A DNA stretch of 64,000 nt. Origin: Anisakis pegreffii. Lineage: Eukaryota; Nematoda; Chromadorea; Rhabditida; Anisakidae. The notes below the pieces were generated by a model, which made no database searches, was not told where the DNA came from, and worked only from the letters and a program-made list of their open reading frames with translations. The DNA lies in the NCBI GenBank assembly GCA_035041965.1, contig JAPYMA010000529.1:62001-126000 (forward strand), in the 5' to 3' direction. Numbering within the stretch: the stretch's first letter is position 1; the number at the start of each line of letters is the position of its first letter. The translations under genes and the position numbers were made by a program. This document shows positions 12,201-23,799 of this stretch, one piece after another.

Positions 12201-15200
12201 TTACTATTTCAGAAGATGATTAGTCTGCAAAATCAATAAGATGATGCAGTTTTAATTACTTTTCCAAATCTGCAACTCAGCAGAGACGCTGAAACTGTTG
12301 AGTGATGCAATGGCGCTGAAGAACTGTAAGTGACCTTGAATTGAACTACTCAAATAAACACAACGGCGTCGTGCCAACCCCTCAAAATGCCTTTCTTTTC
12401 ACCTTTTTGAATTCTATCTGACGCAGAGAAGAGGCAATATTTTAGTCATCACTGTTAGATTTTCATCGAGGCAATATCTAAAAACATGTAACGGTACGGA
12501 GAGGATGTGTGATGAATCACGAAATAAACGATGGAAATTGACAGTAAACAAAACTGTTATTGCAAGCAAGCAAAGTTGACACTATCCGAACGACTAATGA
12601 ATAATGATGCACTTTGATTTTCAAATTTGAACAGCGTTAACTGTAAGGAATACAATATTATGGCATTGATCTATGACACATGAATTCCGCACAAGCCAAC
12701 AAAACTGTACTGTCTTCTTCTTATTTATCCTTATAATTTGAGGACAATCAAGTGGAAAAAATTGGCGTCGATCAACAGGCAAACAACTGAGTTGAAGTCT
12801 ATTTCTGAGGGAATGTTAACGCTCGAATGAAATGGTTCACCTGAAAAGTCTGATGAAAGGGCAGTACGGAATTAGATCCGAACAAACGACAAACTATCGT
12901 AATGCTTGATTGTCATACGTTCCTATGATAAGATCTGATTTCATCCGCATCTATGAGACGTTACAGGATGAAGCTGGACTGGAAGAACGATGAAATACAG
13001 CTTGACTTTCTAGAGTTAATCCGATTTTCACGGATGAATAGACCATTTCGTTAACTCGAACAAACATGCGCACTTTCAATGGACATCATCATCAATCATG
13101 GAGCTGCGCAACAAAACGAACACTAATGCTTGTGGGCATCCACTGAAACCGCTTGTACGTATGCCTTATAAATCATTATAATAATGCCAATAACTTGGTT
13201 GTAATGTCATACCCGAAACCTCGCTAAACACAGCGTAACGCATCGTCGCATAACAGCGATCATAATTAGGCCATATATCTGCGTGCACGAAAGGATTTTA
13301 AGCGACATTAAGTTTATGAATGACAATGTATCAAAATATCAACGAGATGACCACCGGTTGGTAATAATCACAAAATGTATTCATAACCGCAGCACAAGGA
13401 ATTTCCAGTTGAAAAAGTAACCGTCTGCAATTTATTGTAGCCTTCACGAACAAATATTAACAAATTTATTGTAGGAATGACTAAATTTTCGAATTGCTGA
13501 AAGATCCTGTAAAGTGATATGAAGGTAGACTAATTGAATAAGAGAGGAGGGCTCATGAACACATCAGCGCACAGGTGGTCAATGGCTGGCCATGTCCGAT
13601 TACAAAGGAATGCGATGATGACGATTTGTTGTGCATGAATGTTCACAGAGGTGAACGATTGACCTAGAATTGGATAAAATGTTCAATAATAAACACGCAG
13701 ACATGGAGTGAATCTCAGTCAATATACATGATAACTGCTGCTGCATCATGCCTTAATTCAACTGATTGGCTCACCTTTGAAATATCATCCCATCGAACTT
13801 GACAATTATTATACAATAACACTGAAAACTGGTTCTTAGCTCAAGAACCTGACATGCAAAAATGCAAATTTTAAATAATTTGAGCTGAAAAAAAGACAAA
13901 TGATACAGAGTTGACTCTCATGCAAAGTTGCAACAGTGAGATGAAAGAAAATGTTGCGTGATCGTTTCTAAATCTGACTAATTTTTGATCGTTCGGAGCA
14001 TATGGTCGTCGGTCGGTTTTTCTGTTGAATCGCTATGAATAGTGTATTCATGGATCTGGAGATACTATGAGGCCTGCCTTTCGTATAACCAGACCTAAAT
14101 GCAGCAGGATATATTCGCATGGATGAATGAATATTGAGAATGAAACGTCCGATATCATGAGAAAACTGCTGCTGAAAACTAACTGCGTCTTGATTTTGCG
14201 TTATCGTCAAACCACTGCAATCGCACGAAATTCTCAAAGCAGCGGTTTCAATTTGCTGATTGACTAATGCTTAAGGAACTGGTTTATACTAAAGACGGGA
14301 AGGGAAGACTAGCGTATTTTTAACAGTAACAGCGATGGAATGAATTGGTTGAGGAGGAAAAAATCGATCGTCGAATCACATTAGTCAACTAGAGAATATT
14401 CAGTGCGGATAATCATCCATAACAATTGCACTAACAAAGAATGCGGCTCACTATAGATAAGTGTATAGTTAGTTGTCTTTGATAGAAATTTTCTTATAGA
14501 CAACTACAAAATTGCTAAGATCATGAAAAGTATTCTGATTCATACTCGTTAAAGATAATCTTGCTGAAGTTTAATATCGCTTGTGAGAACAGTAACTGTG
14601 GACGAACACATAAACGTGCTCAACTGCAGCAGAATAGTGACGATAATCATGATTGCACATCCTTGACTCAGCAACGATTAGCAAGCAATTCACGTTTCAC
14701 AAACCAATCGATCATCATATATCAAAGTTGATCATAAAAATGCATTATTCTCATGCAGAGTTAAAATATTGTTATTATTATGGCCTCTAGTAGAGATGTG
14801 CAGTCGGAAATGAATGATAGGATCGGCAATAGCCTTACATGAATATATAAGTAACCATAAAGAGAATGGTTATGTGTGATAATGATGATCAAAGTCGGAT
14901 GACGATGAGGTCATTTCGGGCCATCGCATTCTCGGTTCATGCAAGTCTTATCTCCTCCAATCGATCTCGTACAATCTGTCAGCATAATACCACCTCATCA
15001 TATTGATACACAATACGTTATAAGGTAATATATCATTATGTTACGATATCAACTCCTACACTTGATGCACTCATATTCGTCGCAAACGATAAAACACTTT
15101 CAAAAGATCTGTCAATAAGGAGGACAATTCTTTAATTAATAACCTCTTCAAAACCAATTAATGTTTAAAATAGCCTTACCGTTAGCACATAATGGTGTCT

Positions 15201-16900
15201 AGTCGGAAATCCACATCAATGAGAAAATTTAAGTGCACATAACAGTCGACATAATCTTTTAGTGTTTAATCCTCATAACTGTACTTACATTGTCTTTAAT
15301 GAAACGACGTTTGAAGAAATCTACCTTCTAATCTGAGGATTGGTTCAGGACACATTCAAAGGATTAATAGTTAAATGAATTTCTGAGAATTACTCTAGAG
15401 AATCCTTCGTATCGTTCAAGAATATTGATCTAGTGCCACCGATGCGTGATCTTCACTCGCTCTTGGATAGTGAAAATGAAACAGCTGAACTAATAAGGTG
15501 TACGAGAAGAGGATTATCGAATGGATTGAACTGCCTAGTTCATAGTGATGTAATAGTATATGCAAGTATTCATTTGGATTGTAGCAAATGCATGTGGCAC
15601 ACGAATATGAAAGTATTATGCGGGTTGGACACGAATGCATGTGCATGATGACATATAAATGGCACAATCAGGTGAAAATCGATTATATAAACGTGAACGG
15701 ATTGTTGAAACTGAATTAATGACAACAAATACCATGGTTACTGCTTGCTACACACCGAATATCCATACTCGCGTTTAGTAATCAGCTCATCTGAGCACTG
15801 CAATGCATCGCGCAATTGGATGAACTGACGATGTTTATACTGCGCGTGCTTATATTGGTAATAATAACAGGGAATAATGTTTCATTGGTGGTTACATAAC
15901 AATTGAGCAAGGTATATAATTACTATCGCATTATTACGAGAGCAAATAAATGCTTTGCAAAGGGACTACCTCCTGATCGTGAGTGATATTTCCAAACTGT
16001 TGCTAGTAATTTGTTTTCTGTGGGGATATGGCTTTGGGTGGATAAATTTTCAGGCTTGTATAATTTTTTGATGATATGAGTTGAACGTTCAGCTAAGACT
16101 GATTACATCGAAAATTCGAGGAAAAGATAACTTCAATAGCGGTCTAGAAGTTCAACTGAAGAGACTTATAGATGATCGCTTTGTGGATCAAAATTTTCGC
16201 GTACTTAATGATGTTCTCTTCAAAATTTTTCTACCTGGATTAAACGACAATATCCTTTCAACGTTCGTAATTAAGCGATTTTGCATGTATCAGTATTTCA
16301 TCACTGGTTCTTTCACTGTAATGAGTGCTGTTTGACGTTTCGGTGAAAACTTTCTTAATTGAAAAGAATCTATTGACGATTGAATATCATATTGAATGCT
16401 TAATTTCACATATTGAGTATTTAGTATTTCAATGTGCTTATTCATTCATAAACCATTTAGATTCATTCGAAGAGATATGATTGATTTTGAGATGAGGGTG
16501 GATTAATGCTAGTCATCTCTATGGCATTATATTCCTTCCACAATCGTTACGTACGATTCCAACAATAATCCCATATCGATGCATTCCAGAAATTGTTATT
16601 ATCATTTGAGAGCAATAAATGATAATTCTATAACACCTCCGTTGTTATTAACCAATAATTGTGCAAATTCGTTTAGATGATCAAATTCGTGTTTACAAAA
16701 CGTTGATTCATACTTAACGATTTTCATGAACACAGTTACGGATGAACGGATGAATGCTATGAGATTCTAGATGAATGTGTCTGGACGAATTTGATGTTTC
16801 GATGAGAACCCGTTGAGACGATTGTTGATGAGTGATTCATGATAGCAGTTCAAAAGAGACGTGTGGTAACGAAACTCTTGGATTAACGGCATGAAATTTT
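9300..16900. other. Intergenic region without recognised genes
   Basis: All frames are short and none shows a family motif with flanking splice sites. A plus-strand frame at 16081-16335 has protein-like composition (FNSGLEVQLKRLIDDRFVDQ) but no recognisable family. Nothing else supported. Confidence 0.5.
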
Positions 16901-16975
16901 ATATAATATTACTAGGAATTCAAAAAGTTATTAAGCGCTTCGCAAATACAAAGGAACCCTATTTTCAGGGGATGT

Positions 16976-17508
16976 TTGTGTGATCTGCATTTTGAATCCC
17001 TGATTTCAGAACCGATTTTGTATATAATCAAACATATTTTGTATATAATCAAACATTTCACGGTGTTGGACATCTTTCTGAATGAAACACATTCATTCAA
17101 TCATCAAAGGTCCTTACGACGATTCAAGGACTTGTTCTCAAAAAGCATTGGATTGTCCACACATTCAAGTATTCTGCATTCAACTGACCAGGGATTCATG
17201 ATTTATAATATCCGGTTTTTGTCACAAAGTGGTTTCGTGAGAGCTCTTTCCAGATTGAAAGAAGCATTTCGAAACTACTACAGCTCTAGATATAATGAAT
17301 CTGGTCACACCCTGCTGTGAAACAGTTCTTAAAATTCGAAGACATCCGTATTGGATTAGCCTTCGCACAGTGTTTTGCACGTTACCTTCGTACAGGTGCT
17401 ATCTTTAAGTCTCTCAATCAAGAGATTCTTATGCAGCATGGATTTCCTCGTTCTTATGTCAGCAGTCCTGATAGCGTCGACGTGACGAAGTCAAACTTTT
17501 CCAGCTGA
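16976..17508 (+). pseudogene. Decayed coding-like sequence, unrecognised
   Basis: Two overlapping open frames read like a single protein with one frameshift. The first ends ...RNYYSSRYNESGHTLL at 17320. In the neighbouring frame the sequence continues PAVKQFLKFEDIRIGLAFAQ and stays open to 17508 with a balanced composition (AFAQCFARYLRTGAIFKS). I do not recognise the family. It lies directly upstream of hAT-like copy B, so it could be a remnant of a host gene or of another transposon. A tandem 21-base repeat (TTTTGTATATAATCAAACATA, about 17015-17055) sits at its 5' end. Low confidence. Confidence 0.25.
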
Positions 17509-17550
17509 CTTCTTAAACCAGTCACTGCAGTCAGATTCAACTTTTTATTC

Positions 17551-18248
17551 CAGTCTCATAGGAGTGATATTACACATTTTGGGTAATTTGGAGGTGTTGA
17601 GAGGTAAGGCAGGGATCGGGATATTAATATTTCGTGCAGTCGTTATGTTATGATAGAATGTCACTGCGATAGCATTTTTTAACTCGGATATGTGAGTTTT
17701 AACAGGGTTTTCATTCTTTTCCTTGCTGTTACAATCGCTCTCATAGCTTTTATCACCAAAACTGTTCTCTTCTGTTAATTTCTCATTTATTTCACTCAAC
17801 AATTGATGTCAAATTCTCATTCTATCAAATATACTCTATAATTGAACATTTGACTCTTGAACATTGTTGTGCAATAATATTCGATTGTTGTATTGTTGAC
17901 TTCGGGTGTCAGCACTCGTCAACGTATCGAGTAAATAGTATATGTCACAGAATAAGAAATTGATTCGGACTGTGAAGTGAAATGAGACGAAGTGAATGAG
18001 AAAACTCATGAAGAGAACGGTATTCATATATGATAGCTATGAGAGTTAATACAATACGTCTGAAAAGAATCAGAATCCATTTAAGTCAGTTCGGAGTGTC
18101 ATAGAAACTAGCTTTTCATGCAATCATACTCGATTGCAATAATGAGCAACGCAACAGCCTAGGACAATGGTTCTCATAGGAAGTCAATAACGGCGGCCTG
18201 CCGGATCGTCAAAAGGGGTAACGGAGCACCCAAACGTGAGAAGCACTG
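17551..18248 (-). mobile_element. Non-autonomous hAT-like element, copy B (degenerate left end)
   Basis: About 698 bp, homologous along its length to copy A in opposite orientation. The right end ...CCAAACGTGAGAAGCACTG is intact. The left end (CAGTCTCATAGG) has lost bases of the usual CAGTGGTTCTCAT, and no clear 8-bp duplication flanks it, so this is an older or end-damaged insertion. The shared short open frame runs on the minus strand from 17802 to 17545 and here stays open longer (85 codons). It lies between a decayed coding-like stretch and the small gene at 18738. Confidence 0.7.
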
Positions 18249-18712
18249 TCTTAAACAATTGCAAAATGACTGAATTTAAAACGAATTTTCAGAGAACAAC
18301 AGAAACAGTAACAATCGGTCTACATTTGGCGATGATCGTTCAATTTCCTCGCTCTATTTGAACAATTCTTCAGATCATCTCGGTGGACACTACATTTGGC
18401 TATTTGATGCCGAATAATAGCAATGATGAACTTTGTGCTGTTGACGATTGGTACTCAAATAATATGGACCACAGCAGCTGTGAGCTCATGTAAACATTTT
18501 CCTGAGCCGTTTCTTAAAAATATCTCATTAAATAAAGTTCTTTCGTTTATATTGTTTTCGCTGAGTGGGAACCATCGTAGTTCTTAGTGTTGCATTTAAG
18601 ACTTCTATTCGAAATGAACAGGCGAAAACCTGTTGGAAAATCACCGATTAAAATTTGCAATGGTCATTGTGATCAAAATGAGTCAAATAAATTCACAAAT
18701 GTTCACGATGCA

Positions 18713-18720
18713 TTTTGCAG
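18713..18720 (+). promoter_or_regulatory. Candidate trans-splice or first-intron acceptor ahead of the small gene at 18738
   Basis: The acceptor-like TTTTGCAG ends at 18720, 17 nt before the ATG at 18738. That spacing is common for spliced-leader addition in nematodes. The frame is also open upstream, so a coding upstream exon cannot be excluded. Confidence 0.4.
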
Positions 18721-18737
18721 CACTTCAAGCGTGTCCG

Positions 18738-19757
18738 ATGACTAAAGTTAAGTCGATCATCGAGAAATCTGATGCGATTGCTTCCAATGATCCAGTTTCG
18801 CAAATGCAGGTGAACATTATCATTTCTCTTAGATTCGCTTTCAAGCGAAGCCATTTCTGTTGGCTTATCGGATAAGCCTCAGCTCACCTTGTTCATGAAT
18901 TTTAACGCTGGCGTGTGTGATTCATCAGTATGTGAAGAGAATATTATTGTGCCTAATTATTCCGTAGTCTGTATTCTGGGATTGTAGATTCTGCGTCGAA
19001 TAATGGAGGATATGTTCGGTGGTAAATGGGGAGTGCTGATAATCACGGACACGAGTCTCGTCTCCACACAAATTCACTGGACAATCCCACACTTGGTCAC
19101 ACCGAGTGGTGTTCGTGCGTACTGTCATCATGTCTATAAAGGCGTTCAGTATAATGTTTTCAAGACGTCGAACATCGATTCAGCGGATCGTGCCACCGTT
19201 GAAAGTGTTCTGAATAGGTTTGTTATATAGTAATTTGTTGATTGATTCAAGTTTTATCATCATTCAGTATCGGCCTCCATTTCATCGAATCTCCAAACTC
19301 ATCCATAATCCTAACAGTTCATAGAGGTCATAAATAAGAATTCAGCTCAACCTTTCGAAGTCGTTAATCGCCTAGGATGAATTATTTCTTTGAATTGTTT
19401 CTCGAAATGAATTATTTCTTACGGGAAGCACCTGACTTACAGCAGTGATAGTGCGCTAATCACTTCACATCAATAACTGGATGTTGTTCTTGTTTTACAC
19501 TATCCAATCGCAACAATGATCTTTTGCACTGTAGCTGTTGTTCTGCACTGATTCGAACTGGGAATTCATTTGATAATCGCCGTTTGATACCGACGTGGCT
19601 ATTCAGAAGACAAGTTAGAAGGCGCAGTTTTTTGTGTGATTCAGTATTTCTCATTCATACGTTTTGTTTTGTTTGCAGCAGGACAACTAAGCGAATTAAG
19701 CAGCGACAACAGAAGGTGTCTGCAGACAAATATCACGAGCTCATCGCACACGGATGA
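18738..19757 (+). CDS. Small conserved-looking protein with GGKWGVLI core and dynein-light-chain-like start
   Basis: Exons: 18738-18809, 18988-19217, and 19679 or 19682-19757. Phases 0 and 2 are consistent, giving about 125 aa. Exon 1 reads MTKVKSIIEKSDAIASNDPV then SQMQ, which resembles the K..I...D....MQ start of dynein light chain LC8. Exon 2 begins ILRRIMEDMFGGKWGVLIIT. Here GGKWGVLI occupies the place of the LC8 W.C.VG strand, but the rest (IHWTIP, then QYNVFKT) is not LC8. The middle helix of LC8 appears to be missing. Exon 3 adds a basic tail (TTKRIKQRQQKVSADKYHEL). The last acceptor is a CAGCAG tandem site, so two isoforms differing by one residue are possible. The LC8 relation is a hypothesis; otherwise function unknown. 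A second copy of the third intron's 5' part lies downstream (20254-20393). Confidence 0.55.
19432..19569 (+). repeat. Direct repeat, copy 1 (within last intron of the small gene)
   Basis: About 138 bp matching 20254-20393 with scattered differences (shared GATAGTGCGCTAATCACTT and ATCAATAACTGGATGTTGTT). Both copies contain a tRNA A-box-like stretch (AGCAGTGATAGTGCGC here) and a B-box-like GATTCGAAC near the end. The spacing of about 110 bp is too long for a tRNA gene, and no acceptor stem closes it. Confidence 0.7.
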
Positions 19758-20253
19758 TACAACGCAAGCAAACGAAACAGTCCTTCAATAAAGAGCTTCA
19801 CATGAAATTTTTCGAATGAAATTAATTATTTCTTACGATGAGGTTGTTTATTCGTTGCAAATGGAACATGATGAAAGTGTCATCATGCAACAAGATATTC
19901 TCATTGTTGTGCAGCAGCTCATACTGTGTATGGCATCACTTTCATTGTTTCGATGGCGGTATTATGTTTGGCTACGGAATCGCCAGCAAAATTTTTGTTC
20001 AGTCCAATTTCGATGGTTTTTGCTCAATACATTATGTATAAGTTCTGGTGAATTTCAAAATAACTTCTGAAGAATTTCGTTTAGTATTGACATTTATAAT
20101 GTGTAATTATTAGTGATTGATTTCAAATTTTAAGAATCAAAATCGATTTTAAGTACTGCGAACAGACATTTAAGACGTTGTTTCTTCGTGAATCCGCCGC
20201 CGTAACGGAGGACACAAAGATTGGAGTTTGTGTTTGTGTGAAACGGAAAACAG

Positions 20254-20393
20254 CTGACTTATAGCACTGATAGTGCGCTAATCACTTGCTATCAATAACT
20301 GGATGTTGTTCCTGTTATGCACTGTCCAGTCGCAACAATGCACACGTCTGCACTATAGTCGTTGTTCTGCACTGATTCGAACCAGGAATTCAT
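20254..20393 (+). repeat. Direct repeat, copy 2
   Basis: Second copy of the element at 19432-19569, 822 bp downstream. Weaker similarity continues past the aligned block (CGCAGT..TT..TG.TTTGTG). This suggests either a larger decayed tandem duplication of the gene's 3' part or two inserts of a tRNA-related SINE. Exon 3 of the upstream gene has no recognisable counterpart here. Confidence 0.65.
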
Positions 20394-21101
20394 GTGAAAG
20401 TTTCCTGTTTGTGTTCAACCGAGCCTGCTGCACGGCCAGATCATTGGTGAATATTTGACTCGTATGAAGACGTTCTAGACGCAGTGTTTCTTGGTTTGTG
20501 AAGCGTTGATTTGAATGATTCTCGATTGAAATTGTGTACTTATGTTATGAGCAAGACCTTCAATGAACAACTTTATTCTTTATAAACAGTTAAAGAATTT
20601 ATTGGCAAAATAATAGAGTTGGCTGCATTGTGATAAATCTATAGTATGCACAATTGTTGCGCTGTATTACGCAGTTGGCAGTTTCGGTGATAAATTGAAT
20701 GCAACAAAAAATAACAATTTTAAAAATACGTTCTACACAAAACTATATGATATGGCACAAATTCATATGGTTCGATTCTCAATAAACAAGACAATAAGAC
20801 TCGGCGAGAAATAATGTTGAGCGGTAACAAATAGCACACAGTGAATGCGTCGTTTGTTTTGTTTTGTTTTTTTCTTTCAGATGTTCACAATCTTTCAAAA
20901 GGTTCGAAACCATTTTTTCAATTCACACAGCAAATAAATACAATTATGAAAATGAAATTCACGAATTACGAAACGAAATGTATTGTAGAAGTATGCGCGG
21001 CGCATTTATATGCTGAATCGAAAATTGTTCCTAATCAGTGCAAAACATCAAATGAACATTCACTGTTGGATGTTTCGAAATTTTATGGTAGTCGAGTGCA
21101 A

Positions 21102-23718
21102 TCAGGCGAATTTCTTTCTGGAGCACAGCACCAATATCGAGTTGAAACATATCATATAGGTGGACTTCGCATCGTCAATCAGCAGTCCACAATCGCGCAG
21201 TGTTGACAAGACGGTTTGTTCGTCTATGTATAAACAGGAAAATTTACGGCCACCAAAAGAACACCATGTCTCTTCAAGGACTGCACCCATCATAAGGAAT
21301 CCTGTAAAGATGGATTTGGCTTGACGATCATCCCCGGTAAATAAATCTAAGACGCATAGGATCTTGTTCGAAATGTTGCTTATGGGCTGGCTGCATTAGC
21401 AAATGTAGTACTAAAGTTGTTTTCAGTTGCTAATGTCAAATCTAATGTTGCTGATTTATCTGTTGATTGAGATGTGTTTATGGCATCGATCAGTGTTGAC
21501 TACTGAACGATGCCATGTTTATTCGCAATGTTTCGTGATCGAGATTGATCACAATGGATAAAAGCTGTGTGGATTTGGAAAATGATAACGGGTGATGTGA
21601 GGTTGATTAATTGAACGATGATGCCATTGATTAAACGTCTAATGATGCAACAATCAAACTTGTTGATAATGTCAGAAGGAGACTATACTACCCGTCCCGC
21701 AGTCTGCGTTGTTTATCGAAATGATCCGTCATTTTGCATCAGAATAAGTGTGATGTCAGAGACTTTATAAAGTTTAGCAAATTACGATATTAATCATGAT
21801 CTTGATTGAGGCGCGACTGCAGATAAATGAATTTTTGAAGCGATTTCGAAACGATTTCGAAGCGCTTTCATTCTCTAACGTCTTGAGAAAATGTTTAAAT
21901 CCAATAATGATCGAACTGCCAAATAATGATCTGTTAACGCACAAACATTAATTCAACTCTTCTTTGATATTGTTTGATTCAAAACCAGGACACAGACCCA
22001 TCAGCATGAAGAAATAGTGAAAGGATTTACCTCCGGGCTTCACTTGATCCACCACATTCGCGATTGCTTGTTTATACTCATCGAGTGTATTGCAGCAGTA
22101 TTCCACACAAAAAATTGTTGTTACCACCTGAAGAAAAATATAAACGCACTGCTCAAAAGCACTTTGATTGACGTGGGTCACTCAATTCATGGCAGGGACT
22201 ACGTGTTTGTCGTCAGAAGAGTGCTTCGATCAGGATGAAGATCGATCGGCACCCTCTTGGAAACGCCGCATCGTTCTCTTAAGAGTATGAAGTGATAAGA
22301 CTTCAACATATCAAACTCACATCGAAATTGCATTGCAGTGAAGGCGGTGCATCAACAGAAGGCCGACTGAAGCAATTGCAGTGGAACACATCTCGAACCT
22401 GGAAACAGAGTGCATACTTAGCATCTGATTGTGACTGATAAAGTTTGCGGCTTTTCGAAGTTACAGTGAGATGATCGACATTTTCTTAAGTCATCTAGCC
22501 ATGCTGCACTCGCAACCTGGAGTATTCCATCGTCATACATTGTAAATCATCATTAATTAGTAACTCGATGATTTTAGTTTCTAGTGTGAGAAGTTTTATA
22601 TGGAACACCTTCGATCGTGCTTCCTCTTCCATTTGTAGAATACTACTCCAGTCTACACCTTCGATATTAGCAATCCTCTTGATGGTTTCAAACCAGTCGA
22701 AATCGCTTCTTGATTGACGCCACTTGTTGAGTTCCTCACGATTCTGCGGCAAATAATCGGCCAAATATATCTGAAAGTGTTTTTCATAAGCATTCACCTA
22801 GCAGGAAGTTGCTCGTTAGTTGATTTGTGTAGTCGCAACACATGTCTTATACCACTGAAAAGTGTAAAAAAACGTAACTTGTGGATGATAAATCGACATA
22901 ATGTTATGGCTCAGCTGTCAGCTACAACTTGTACTACTCTGCGAACAACTTTTTCAGCTTACACTTTCCGCATCGTGACGTCAAGATCAGCATTTTCTTA
23001 CCTTACCTCATCGCACCTCACATCCCAATTAATCTTCGACTTGCGCTTATGCGCTAAATTAATTCGTTTAACGTAAACTAATGATGCATGGTGACGAACG
23101 TCTGTTTACTCTGATCTTATGCGAACTAATTTCTGATAACTGTACACCTGAACATTATTTCTGAGAGTTCAGACGCTTTGATCTGTTTGAGGCGAATGAT
23201 TTGATTTATGTGATTCCAGGTATGATTTCAGTTGACTACACGCAATGAATTGTTCGAATCACCACTCATCTGTGAGGAATTTGGATTTCCTCATACATTC
23301 TGTGCAGTGTGTCGAAAGGCGACCGCCACGTGGATGGTTGGGCCAGCGCCGAAATCCAGCAGATTCTCCACTTTGCCGACTCGAGCCGCAATGTTGGGCA
23401 GGAAGGTGAGAATGAGTTGCATTGCCGGATCCTCGACACGCGTATAGAAGTCCTGTAGTGAACAGTTGAAAAGCATTAGAAACATTTTCGATAAATCGTT
23501 TTTGTCATCAAATAGCATTTCGATAAAATTTTTAAAAAATTAAGAAAAAAGAGGTCTGAATAAAAATCTTTAAAGAATCTTGGTGTTATATGTAGACGAA
23601 AGTGCAAAAATCTTACGCGTAGATAAGCTTTCGAATCAAATTCAGTTCTAATGTGATCTCTCGACAGAATTTCCGCATTTTTGTTCTGTTCCTTGTAGTG
23701 CTCTTCCTCTCTTGGCAT
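21102..23718 (-). CDS. NNMT/PNMT/TEMT-family S-adenosylmethionine amine methyltransferase
   Basis: Exons: 23617-23718, 23297-23452, 22609-22770, 22321-22398, 22031-22127, 21102-21301. The spliced product is 264 aa, the usual length of this family. Family landmarks appear in order: FDSKAYLRDFYTRVEDPAMQ near residue 28, the SAM-binding loop LLDFGAGPTIHVAVAFRHTA (about 65-84), the acidic-loop block YLADYLPQNREELNKW, then FDWFETIKRIANIEG. After these come VVTTIFCVEYCCNTLDEYKQ, KPGGFLMMGAVLEETW, SFGGRKFSCLY and a closing CFNSILVLCSRKKFA. These match nicotinamide, phenylethanolamine and thioether N/S-methyltransferases. Nematode members (ANMT type) methylate amines or nicotinamide in the cytosol, using SAM. 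The substrate of this copy cannot be told from sequence. Start chosen at ATG 23718; a TTTTCAAG acceptor-like site lies 2 nt upstream. Confidence 0.92.
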
Positions 23719-23799
23719 CACTTGAAAACAGAATTAGTTCTGAGAATTTTCCTACAATTAATAACAGGAACAAATGTTAAAAACAGAATTCAAATAGGT

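Noticed and set aside
17545..17802. Independent 85-codon gene on minus
   Set aside because: It is the conserved internal frame of hAT-like copy B, extended by chance to the element end.
20254..20393. Functional tRNA gene
   Set aside because: A- and B-box-like words are present but about 110 bp apart and no acceptor stem or anticodon arm can be drawn.
20841..21206. Plus-strand frame of 121 codons
   Set aside because: Its second half lies antisense to the last methyltransferase exon (21102-21301), whose family match is clear; no family motif of its own.
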